Shown here one piece after another: positions 7,197 through 13,169 of a stretch of 13,169 nt of DNA (its first letter is position 1; each line of letters begins with the position of its first letter). This stretch comes from Methanomicrobiales archaeon (GTDB lineage: Archaea > Halobacteriota > Methanomicrobia > Methanomicrobiales > Methanoculleaceae). The stretch lies in the NCBI GenBank assembly GCA_012510335.1, contig JAAZIF010000212.1, positions 1 through 13,169 of the forward strand, written 5' to 3'. Below the pieces are notes generated by a model. It did no database searches, was not told where the DNA came from, and saw only the letters and a list, made by a program, of their open reading frames with translations. The position numbers were made by a program, and so were the translations under genes.

Positions 7197-7417
7197 CCGG
7201 TCAAGCCGGGGTAACATCTCCCTTCGGAGTTGCGAAACAGGCCTGGTGCCCGGAGGTACATCGGGTTTGACGTGCCCAGATGAGGGGCAGGCCAGGGAAA
7301 AACCCATCCGCTCTTGTAGCCCATAACGCTGCTGCAATTTCTTGCCTCCTGGTTTAACTGTTCAGTCTTGTTTAGCCGTTCACAAGCCCAGCCCGAGAGC
7401 GTGGGGTAGTTTAAGGA
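7187..7417 (-). ncRNA. Candidate omega/HEARO RNA scaffold of the IscB element
   Basis: The region sits directly 5' of the relic frame, where IscB omega RNAs (first described as HEARO RNAs) lie, and has dense base-pairing potential. Hairpins, in plus-strand coordinates: CTTGT/ACAAG at 7367-7371 and 7382-7386; outer GGGTTT/AAACCC at 7263-7268 and 7300-7305 enclosing TGCCC/GGGCA at 7273-7277 and 7285-7289; CTCC/GGAG at 7218-7221 and 7226-7229; and CCCGG/CCGGG at 7196-7200 and 7206-7210 closed by TTAC/GTAA at 7187-7190 and 7211-7214. Two longer pairings are possible: GGCCTG 7240-7245 with CAGGCC 7288-7293 (pseudoknot-like), and AGAGCG 7396-7401 with CGCTCT 7309-7314. The structure is read by eye; I cannot check it against the family model. 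The 5' end and any guide segment are uncertain. Confidence 0.5.
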
Positions 7418-8392
7418 TCATCTCGGTTTCAGCATCGCGAGAACCTCCTCAAGTTCTGCAGCAAGTTCTCTTGCATCGTACTTCTCTCCCCGGAGTTCGC
7501 GGACCAGGCTTACATCCTCCACAAACTTCTTCTTCTTTACGTCGGATTTGAGCGAGGTGATCAGGTCGTCATCGGCCACGCCGCCGGAGGCAAAAGTAAT
7601 CATATCGAAGTCTTCTTTCGGTTTCTCGACAGGTTCTTCAGGAACCACCTCCTCCGGGGCAGGCTCCTTTTCATCGGCCGCCTCATCAGCGATCTCCTCG
7701 CCCTCGATCTCGATCTCATCGAGTTCAAGGTCATCGAGTGCAGAGAGATCCACACTCAGTGTGCTCATCGCGGGTAGTTCTGAGAGATCAGCGGTGATAT
7801 CGGAACTCCCCGGTGGGTCGAGCTCGCTCTGGTGTGCCCTCAGGATCTCCGATACGGCGTCCGCCTCTCCCCCGGAGAGGAGGGAGATCCGATCGGACTC
7901 AAACCCTCTCTTCGGGGCAGCGGCCTCATCGGGGTCGAGGTCTTCAAGGGCATCGAGGTCGAGATCCGCAAGCGCGGCGAGGGGGTCGACCCCGATCCCG
8001 GCGGGCTTCTGGGGGGCCGAGCCCTCGACCGCCTGGTCGAGCAGGGTGTCGATCTCCTCGATCGATCTCTTCTTCTCACCCTCGGTGGCCCGGGCATGCG
8101 TGATCGCCCCCCTGACCGATGCCGCGAGTGTCCCGAACATGCCGCCGGACTTCGGTTCAGCTGCTGTATCGGCCTCCTCCTTTTTCTTCTGCCGCTGCTC
8201 CCGGAGCGCGGCGCGCAGCCGCGAGGGTTTCAGGTCAGCGATCTTCAGCGCTCCGGTGACGAGGAGCGCGCAGAACCCCGCGAGCACAGTGCCTGCGACG
8301 ATGACCTCGGCGGGGGCATCGAAGACGATGATCAGGGAACCTGTACCGACGGTTATAAGGAATAAGAGCAGCCGGCGTACGCTACTTTTCAC
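7418..8392 (-). CDS. Acidic membrane-anchored protein of the archaellum cluster, unknown function
   Basis: I do not recognise this 324-residue protein. I set the start at GTG 8392, one nucleotide after the arlJ stop and preceded by GGGGGTG; an in-frame ATG further upstream at 8539 would overlap arlJ by about 145 nt and give an unlikely N-terminus. Two membrane helices are predicted by eye at about 7-24 and 28-51, so most of the chain faces the cytoplasm if the helices form a hairpin. A basic stretch (about 55-72, RAALREQRQKKK) is followed by a long, low-complexity Asp/Glu-rich region (about 110-265) and a conserved-looking charged helical tail (275-322, with SLKSDVKKKKF and AAELEEVLAML). Position after arlJ and before cheF suggests an archaellum accessory role, possibly a motor scaffold standing in for or contacting ArlC/D/E; I see no ArlC/D/E domain, so that is speculation. 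Confidence 0.85.
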   Translation of the reverse strand: MKSSVRRLLLFLITVGTGSLIIVFDAPAEVIVAGTVLAGFCALLVTGALKIADLKPSRLRAALREQRQKKKEEADTAAEPKSGGMFGTLAASVRGAITHARATEGEKKRSIEEIDTLLDQAVEGSAPQKPAGIGVDPLAALADLDLDALEDLDPDEAAAPKRGFESDRISLLSGGEADAVSEILRAHQSELDPPGSSDITADLSELPAMSTLSVDLSALDDLELDEIEIEGEEIADEAADEKEPAPEEVVPEEPVEKPKEDFDMITFASGGVADDDLITSLKSDVKKKKFVEDVSLVRELRGEKYDARELAAELEEVLAMLKPR

Positions 8393-8393
8393 G

Positions 8394-9992
8394 CTACACC
8401 CCCAGGAATGTTGGAATGGTAAAGAATGCGTCCACGATGATCGGTGCGATGATGTAGATGACGCCGGTGGCCGCACAGAGGAGGCTTGCGAAGAAGTAGT
8501 ACATGTACCGGTCACCGCCCATGACAATCCTTCCTGCAAACATGTTGGAGGCGGTCAGCATTAAGAGGATCGTAACGACGTAGATCCGCATGGTATCCTC
8601 CGGGAAGTCAGCGAATATGTTTAACGACGCACTCATGGCGCCGCCGACCGTGGACGCTCCCCCTGAGAGCGCCTCAGACGTCTCCGCAAAGTGGCTCATC
8701 ACACCTGTCACCGCATGAGACATTGATAGGAGGACTTCGAAGAGAAAGATGAAGATCCCGATCATAGCGCCGTGCATCGGGATGAGCAGGACGACAAACC
8801 CCTTCACCATCATGTCGCGCTTCCTCCGGAGCAACACCTGCTCGAGCATAGAGGAACCGACGATCTTTCCTACCCCATCCGGGGAGCCGCCGAGGGCCAC
8901 GGCGTCGCGGAAGATGTTCATGTACTTGTAGATCAGGTAACTGCCGGTCTCCCCGATGAACCTCCTCCAGCTCCCGGCTTCGTCGAGTCCGAGGTTCAAT
9001 TTCGTCGAGACCGAGGCGATGAACGGGTCAAGGTGGATGAGCGATTTTCTGTCCACCTCATGGAGGGCGTCACCGGTGGTGATGCCTTTGCCGCCCATGA
9101 TCGACCCGAGGCTCCGGATGAACGTGGCGAAGTCTTCGTCCCGGTTGACTATGTTCGCATCATCGATGTAGCCGATGATCCCTAGTGGCATGAGGAGCAG
9201 GCCGAAGAGCAGGAATATGACGCCGGCGTTGATGCCTATGATGATGAGGATAAGCGTGATCGCGGCAGTTACCGGCAGAACCAGGCGCTCCACCCTCCGG
9301 ATGGTCTCCTGCTCCCTGGAAGAGACCGTGGCAAGCCCGTGCGTCCTCGGGTCGTCGGGGACTGCCTGGTACATGATCGTGAGACCGAAGAGCGATATTA
9401 TGAGTATGATCGCGTAGGAGGAGTTCAGAGCCGCATCGATACCTTCGGGGGCGTATATCGCCACCGATACCATGATGATTATCGCAACAAGCGATCCTGA
9501 GAGGAGCATCGCGATGTAGGCGTCGCCCCATTTCTTCAGGAGCTCGATCCCCTGCTCGAACGTGTTTCTGTATATGCTCCGGATGCTCCCGAGTTCTGTC
9601 TCGATGAAGTCGTTATCCGGGACACCGGAGTCTATGGAGTTTGCGTAGCGGTTGAGCATGCTCTGGAGGGTGGTGTTCCTGCACCGCTCGGCGACCACGC
9701 GGAGACCTCCGGCGTAGCTGTGGCCCCATCCGGTGACAAGGCGCTGCACCTTTGCGATGTAGCGCGACGGGACGTACTCGAACCTCTCGGACGTGTACTG
9801 GAAGATCTCGGGCCGGGTCACGGCCGCCGTTGTGATCGCGGCCATGTAGGTGTACATGAGGAGGAGATCCTGCTCCATCTTCTTGTTCTCGATGATGGAT
9901 GACCGCAGGTCGCTTATGTACTCTATCTGCTCCTCGAACGGTATCTTCCCCTGGTTCGCCTGTCGCAGCCGTTCGGTCACCCCCCTGAACAA
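8394..9992 (-). CDS. arlJ: ArlJ (FlaJ), archaellum membrane platform protein
   Basis: ArlJ is the only polytopic membrane protein of the archaellum motor and is related to the type II secretion and type IV pilus platform (T2SSF domains). The 532-residue protein has a soluble N-terminal part of about 155 residues, hydrophobic segments near 157-180 and 191-211, 238-277 (two close helices), a cytoplasmic loop 280-395 that should contact ArlI, then 397-424, 468-488 and 497-522. Length fits the family. The start is TTG at 9992, 2 nt after the arlI stop; GAGGTG 5 nt before it is a strong ribosome binding site, and the alternative ATG codons (Met39, Met46, Met50) would remove conserved-looking N-terminal sequence. 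It lies in the arl cluster directly after its ATPase partner. Confidence 0.93.
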   Translation of the reverse strand: MFRGVTERLRQANQGKIPFEEQIEYISDLRSSIIENKKMEQDLLLMYTYMAAITTAAVTRPEIFQYTSERFEYVPSRYIAKVQRLVTGWGHSYAGGLRVVAERCRNTTLQSMLNRYANSIDSGVPDNDFIETELGSIRSIYRNTFEQGIELLKKWGDAYIAMLLSGSLVAIIIMVSVAIYAPEGIDAALNSSYAIILIISLFGLTIMYQAVPDDPRTHGLATVSSREQETIRRVERLVLPVTAAITLILIIIGINAGVIFLLFGLLLMPLGIIGYIDDANIVNRDEDFATFIRSLGSIMGGKGITTGDALHEVDRKSLIHLDPFIASVSTKLNLGLDEAGSWRRFIGETGSYLIYKYMNIFRDAVALGGSPDGVGKIVGSSMLEQVLLRRKRDMMVKGFVVLLIPMHGAMIGIFIFLFEVLLSMSHAVTGVMSHFAETSEALSGGASTVGGAMSASLNIFADFPEDTMRIYVVTILLMLTASNMFAGRIVMGGDRYMYYFFASLLCAATGVIYIIAPIIVDAFFTIPTFLGV

Positions 9993-9994
9993 AT

Positions 9995-11848
9995 CTACAC
10001 CTCGATTGCCAGCAGCCCCCGTTTCTTGATCTTCGTGATCATGTGGAAGAGATCCCAGAAATGCGTATACCCGGCTTTGTGGAGCCTCTCAAGGATCTTT
10101 GCCCGCTTATCGATCTCATCGTAGATCTCGGCCCGCCGATTCTCGGGGATGCCGAGCATCGTCGCGATCTTGTTCTCGAGGAGGTAGCTGCTCCCCTTGC
10201 CGGCGAAGGTGAATGTATCGGTCGCGGGATCCCAGGTGAACGCTGCCATGAATGAGAAACCCTCCGTCTCGGGGTCGTAGCCCACGAGCTCGTTGACGCT
10301 GAGCATACGCCGGACGGTTCCTCCCCGGGGGAGTTTCACGGCGCTCTGGATTATGACAAGGTTTAAGTTGTCGACGTAGGTCTTCGGTATGCTGATGGGA
10401 TCCCCGCAGAGACGCTGGATCAGCTTCTCGACCGATGCAGCATGGAAGGTGCTCATGACCGGGTGGCCGGTCTGCATAGCAGAGAACGCGACGGATCCTT
10501 CCACGCCGCGGATCTCACCTACCAGGATCTGGTTCGGGCGCTGACGGAGAGCAGATTTGAGGAGGTCAAACATCGTGACCTCCGAACCCTCGCCCTCGCC
10601 CTTCCCCTTGGCTTTTGCGACCTCGCGTGTCCAGTTCCGGTGGGGAACCATCAGCTCCGGGGTATCCTCGATGGTGACGATCTTATTCTCGGGCGGGAGG
10701 AAGGTCGTTAAGGCGTTTAAGGTCGTTGTCTTGCCGCTCGCTGTCTCTCCCGAGACGAACATCGACATACCATACTCGAGGCAGATCCAGAGGTATGCGG
10801 CCGTCATGTAGTCGCATGCACCGCTCTCTATGACCTGCAGGATGCTCATGGGAACCTCGCTCACCCTGCGGATGGTGAAGTTGCTGCCGTGCTTGCTGAT
10901 CTCTGTCCCGTAGACGATGTTTATACGCGATCCGTCGGGGAGGGTCGCGTCAACGATGGGGTTTCTGTAGGTCAGCGGCCGTTTGATCCGCTCGGCGAGC
11001 TTGATGACGAAGTTGTCGAGCTCTTCTGAGTCCTGGAACCCCACGACCGACTTTAAGCCCTTGAAGATCTTGTGCTCGACGAAGATCGGCCCGACGCCGC
11101 CGCAGGTGACATCCTCGATGTAGCGGTCGGAGAGGAAGGGTTTGAGCGTCCCCATCTCGATCTTGTCACGGATCATAAGGTATTCGAGCGCTTTGTACTC
11201 CTGCGAGGTGAGTATGATCCGCCCGTCGGAGAGCGTGGGGTGGCTGGTGCTCTGCGGTTTTGCCGGCGCACCTATATCGGTTGTGAGGAATTTTATGACC
11301 CGATCCTTGATGTTCCTGGCTTTCCCGCCGGCGAGTATGGAGGGGTCGATGACCTCGCCCGGTTGCTTTATGTATACGAGCTGCTTGATGAAGTTCCTGA
11401 GCACATTGATACGCGCCTCCTCGGTCATAGGCTCCTCGTCGAGGGCGTCGATCATATCGATGAGCCTCTCCTCGATCACCGGCATGATCTCTTTGACGGA
11501 GTGGAGGAACGAGGGCTCTATCGGTATGTACCAGTTCCGCACATCGTCGGGGTCGGGGAATATATGGATGAAGGTTGTCTCGCTCACCGGGTAGATTATG
11601 TTCGGGTTATCTATCGATTTCAGGTCACGCTTAAGTTCCGAGAGGAAGAGCGGGATCCCGACGGTGTTGACCGGCAGTATGTGGAGGTACTCGAGGAGGT
11701 GGGGGCTCTCCCTGACATAGTCCCGGGCGTTTGCCGGGAGCATCCTGTAGAGGGCGCAGGACTCCACGTTGTTGTAGCAGTCACTCCCTTCGCCGATGAG
11801 CTCGGGCTCGAAGGGGAGGGTTATTGTCGTCTCAAGTGCTGATGCCAT
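9995..11848 (-). CDS. arlI: ArlI (FlaI), archaellum motor and assembly ATPase
   Basis: ArlI is the secretion-superfamily hexameric ATPase that powers both archaellin assembly and rotation. In the 617-residue protein the Walker A motif is GETASGKT (367-374), an Asp-box-like segment VTIEDTPEL follows (391-399), the Walker B region is QILVGEIRG (440-448), and the His-box-like STFHA is at 466-470. QTGHPVMSTFHA and ALRQRPNQILVGEIRG are typical for archaellar ATPases and set it apart from pilus homologues. The N-terminal domain (1 to about 200) is long, as usual for methanogen members. ATG at 11848 follows the arlH stop by 5 nt. It works at the cytoplasmic face with ArlH and ArlJ, its two neighbours. 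Confidence 0.96.
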   Translation of the reverse strand: MASALETTITLPFEPELIGEGSDCYNNVESCALYRMLPANARDYVRESPHLLEYLHILPVNTVGIPLFLSELKRDLKSIDNPNIIYPVSETTFIHIFPDPDDVRNWYIPIEPSFLHSVKEIMPVIEERLIDMIDALDEEPMTEEARINVLRNFIKQLVYIKQPGEVIDPSILAGGKARNIKDRVIKFLTTDIGAPAKPQSTSHPTLSDGRIILTSQEYKALEYLMIRDKIEMGTLKPFLSDRYIEDVTCGGVGPIFVEHKIFKGLKSVVGFQDSEELDNFVIKLAERIKRPLTYRNPIVDATLPDGSRINIVYGTEISKHGSNFTIRRVSEVPMSILQVIESGACDYMTAAYLWICLEYGMSMFVSGETASGKTTTLNALTTFLPPENKIVTIEDTPELMVPHRNWTREVAKAKGKGEGEGSEVTMFDLLKSALRQRPNQILVGEIRGVEGSVAFSAMQTGHPVMSTFHAASVEKLIQRLCGDPISIPKTYVDNLNLVIIQSAVKLPRGGTVRRMLSVNELVGYDPETEGFSFMAAFTWDPATDTFTFAGKGSSYLLENKIATMLGIPENRRAEIYDEIDKRAKILERLHKAGYTHFWDLFHMITKIKKRGLLAIEV

Positions 11849-11853
11849 TGCCC

Positions 11854-12597
11854 TTATACCTTAGCGACCGAGACGGGGATGACCTTGATGCCGTACCCGG
11901 GGTGAACCTCGAAGGTGATTATGTTCCCTGTCGTCTTTCGTGCGCCGCGGACCTTGACGACCTCGAGCATCATGACGTACTTGCCGCCGACGAGCGCCTT
12001 CTTCATGAAGAGGTGAGCGTCACAGATGGAGCGGATGCGGACGAGGGCGTCCTCGACGAAGGCGTATGTATGGAGAGTGATCAGGATGGTCTTGCCGTGG
12101 TCGACGAGGTTTTTGCAGTTCGTGAAGAACGTGAGGACCGTGTCCTGCCGGGCGTACTCTGTGAATAGGGTGAGCGAGTCGATGACGATCACCTCGGCCT
12201 TGCTCTGCTCTATGTAGGCGATCATCCTCTCAAGGGTTCCCTGCATCTTCTCCTTCGTCCACTCGAACCCTACGACATGCATGGGAAAGACCCGGAGGTA
12301 ACCCCAGGCGAAGTAGTCGGATATATCAAGGCTCATTGATTCCATCTGGGTGAGGAAGCTCTTGCTCGTGTTCTCGGTCGAGAAGAGGTCGACGTTGAAC
12401 CCCTGCTTCAAGGCTCCCCATATGATCTGCTGGGTGAGCACGCTCTTTCCTGTGTCGTTCTCCCCCTCGATGAGGGAGAGGGACTGGAGAGGGAGGCCGT
12501 CAGCGATCTTCTTGTCGAGCTCGGGGTTTCCGGTCGAGAGGATCGTCCGATCAGGCATCTCAGGGATGTCGCTGGTTGTGTCTTTGCTTATGGCCAT
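11854..12597 (-). CDS. arlH: ArlH (FlaH), KaiC-like archaellum motor regulator
   Basis: ArlH is a RecA/KaiC-fold ATP-binding protein that docks on ArlI and regulates motor assembly. The 247-residue protein shows Walker A GENDTGKS (45-52) and Walker B VIVIDSLTL (136-144). The position after Walker A strand 2 that would be catalytic in true ATPases reads STENTS (73-78); members of this family bind nucleotide with weak hydrolysis. LITLHTYAF (172-180) fits the sensor strand. ATG at 12597 is 6 nt after the arlF stop, with AGGTGA about 6 nt upstream as a strong ribosome binding site. It is followed by arlI, the universal archaellum order. Confidence 0.95.
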   Translation of the reverse strand: MAISKDTTSDIPEMPDRTILSTGNPELDKKIADGLPLQSLSLIEGENDTGKSVLTQQIIWGALKQGFNVDLFSTENTSKSFLTQMESMSLDISDYFAWGYLRVFPMHVVGFEWTKEKMQGTLERMIAYIEQSKAEVIVIDSLTLFTEYARQDTVLTFFTNCKNLVDHGKTILITLHTYAFVEDALVRIRSICDAHLFMKKALVGGKYVMMLEVVKVRGARKTTGNIITFEVHPGYGIKVIPVSVAKV

Positions 12598-12603
12598 GGT
12601 TCT

Positions 12604-13071
12604 TCACCTGATGTATGCTGAACTCGAGACCCCATTCGGGGTTACGACCTGGACCCAGACGGGGTCTTCTTCGTGGATTACCTCGATGATTAGGGTCTCG
12701 TCAGGGTCTAATTCGCCGGGGTGGATATGATCGGGGTCTATACCTGCATTCCTCCATTGGAGTGAGCCCTCCCCCCCGTAGGGGATGTAGACCGGGGCGC
12801 CGTTGATGAGGATGTAGACGTCGATCAGGGCTATATCGACGATCGGTTCGCTGCCGGAGTTCTTTACATCGATGCGGAGGATGTTACCCTCGATCGCTGT
12901 CTCCTGGATCTCGATCGCGGTCCGCATCCGGGCCTCCTGGTACCTGGCGAGGTTGGTCTGGGCCTCGATCATGACCTCGGTGGTCGTGAGGGTGCCGCCG
13001 ACCAGGACGTAGGCGGTGACGATCAGGAGGAGGATGCCGATCCCGGATGCGATTAGAGGCGCCACGCTCAT
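12604..13071 (-). CDS. arlF: ArlF (FlaF), archaellum stator protein
   Basis: ArlF is a membrane-anchored protein whose extracellular beta-sandwich domain binds the S-layer and, with ArlG, anchors the archaellum motor. The 155-residue protein has one N-terminal membrane helix (about 5-27, archaellin/pilin-like), a helical linker (about 32-55), and a beta-rich domain with NILRIDVKNSGSEPIVDIAL (63-82), DPDETLIIEV (122-131) and WVQVVTPNGVSSSAYI (139-154). The arrangement, with an N-G-S strand, a PGE/PDE-type turn and a final V-x-G-V-S strand, matches ArlF better than ArlG. ATG at 13071 lies 2 nt after the preceding stop. The F versus G call is from recalled pattern and gene order; confusion between these two related proteins is possible. 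Confidence 0.8.
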   Translation of the reverse strand: MSVAPLIASGIGILLLIVTAYVLVGGTLTTTEVMIEAQTNLARYQEARMRTAIEIQETAIEGNILRIDVKNSGSEPIVDIALIDVYILINGAPVYIPYGGEGSLQWRNAGIDPDHIHPGELDPDETLIIEVIHEEDPVWVQVVTPNGVSSSAYIR

Positions 13072-13073
13072 GG

Positions 13074-13169
13074 CTATGCACCCGCGGTGAATGTGGTCGA
13101 CCGCGAGAGGCCCGTGGAGAGGACGAACTGGAAGTAGACGATCTCGCCTTCATCGGGGATTTTATCGCA
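13074..13169 (-). CDS. arlG: Probable ArlG (FlaG), 3' end only
   Basis: Only the last 31 codons are in the window, ending in TAG at 13074-13076. The visible residues include IPDEGEIVYFQFVLSTGLSR followed by STTFTAGA, a beta-strand-rich ending of the kind found in the C-terminal strands of ArlG and ArlF. ArlG forms a filament-like structure capped by ArlF in the pseudo-periplasm. The call rests mainly on its place 2 nt ahead of arlF; the sequence alone would not prove it. Confidence 0.6.
   Translation of the reverse strand, partial: CDKIPDEGEIVYFQFVLSTGLSRSTTFTAGA

Larger units (their letters stand above)
6777..7417 (-). mobile_element. Decayed IscB/IsrB-type (IS200/IS605-related) insertion
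   Basis: The 645 nt between the two flanking genes are unlike the rest of this cluster, where gaps are otherwise 1-69 nt. They carry, in the order expected for an IscB element, a structured 5' region where the omega RNA belongs and an open frame with IscB N- and C-terminal sequence. No transposase gene (tnpA) is present, as is common for IscB elements mobilised in trans. Exact ends cannot be set: this superfamily makes no target duplication, and I give the gene boundaries. At the far end, GGCAG (6782-6786) can pair with CTGCC (6823-6827) around an inner CCCCG/CGGGG stem, which could be a subterminal end hairpin. The insertion spares both neighbouring genes. Confidence 0.6.

Noticed and set aside
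6804..7214. Plus-strand 136-codon frame in the arlJ-cheF interval
   Set aside because: It is antisense to the IscB relic, which has family signature sequence; the plus-strand product has none.
6777..7337. Longer IscB relic starting at TTG 7337
   Set aside because: The added 47 codons run through the hairpin-rich RNA region, and IscB proteins normally begin only a few residues before the RVPVxD segment.
7418..8539. Longer form of the acidic membrane protein starting at 8539
   Set aside because: The extra N-terminal residues overlap the end of arlJ by about 145 nt and are Ser/Thr/Trp-rich, as in a wrong-frame read. GTG 8392 has a good ribosome site and puts a membrane helix at the N-terminus.
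7548..8564. Plus-strand frame of 338 codons opposite the acidic membrane protein
   Set aside because: Ser-rich low complexity results from reading Asp/Glu codons in reverse; no domain and no operon context.
10557..10640. Lys/Gly/Glu-rich insertion in ArlI (about residues 410-422)
   Set aside because: A variable charged loop at this place is ordinary for archaellar ATPases, so it is not reported as unusual.

Overview
The window looks like a euryarchaeal, GC-rich methanogen chromosome, most likely order Methanomicrobiales (Methanoculleus or a close relative). This rests on an archaellum assembly block followed directly by a bacterial-type chemotaxis block with the archaea-specific adaptor CheF, on tight gene spacing, and on an archaeal TATA box. 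The taxon is inferred from gene content only; no marker gene is present. Every gene I support is on the minus strand, so transcription runs from high to low coordinates.

Right part (13169 to about 7418), archaellum: the 3' end of arlG, then arlF, arlH, arlI and arlJ (stator/filament-base proteins, KaiC-like regulator, motor ATPase, membrane platform). They are packed with gaps of 2-6 nt. One nucleotide after the arlJ stop comes a 324-residue acidic protein with two N-terminal membrane helices, which I cannot assign to a named family.

Middle (6777-7417), the surprise: a 641-bp insert carrying the remains of an IscB/IsrB-type element (the OMEGA nucleases ancestral to Cas9). A 139-codon open frame keeps the N-terminal PLMP domain and the C-terminal region of the family, but the whole RuvC/bridge-helix/HNH nuclease core is missing. 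The frame stays open through the deletion. Upstream of it is about 220 nt of hairpin-rich sequence where the omega (HEARO) RNA should lie, and its last hairpin contains the likely GTG start. The relic's stop codon is 4 nt before cheF.

Left part (6772 to 1), chemotaxis: cheF; then, behind its own TATA box, cheY, cheB, cheA, cheC, cheD, all overlapping or nearly so, and finally the first 507 codons of a secreted NHL-type beta-propeller protein that overlaps cheD by 19 bp and runs off the window. Together these describe signal flow from CheA to CheY, dephosphorylation by CheC, receptor adaptation by CheB and CheD, and delivery of CheY-P to the archaellum by CheF. CheR, CheW, receptors, archaellins and ArlC/D/E are not in the window.
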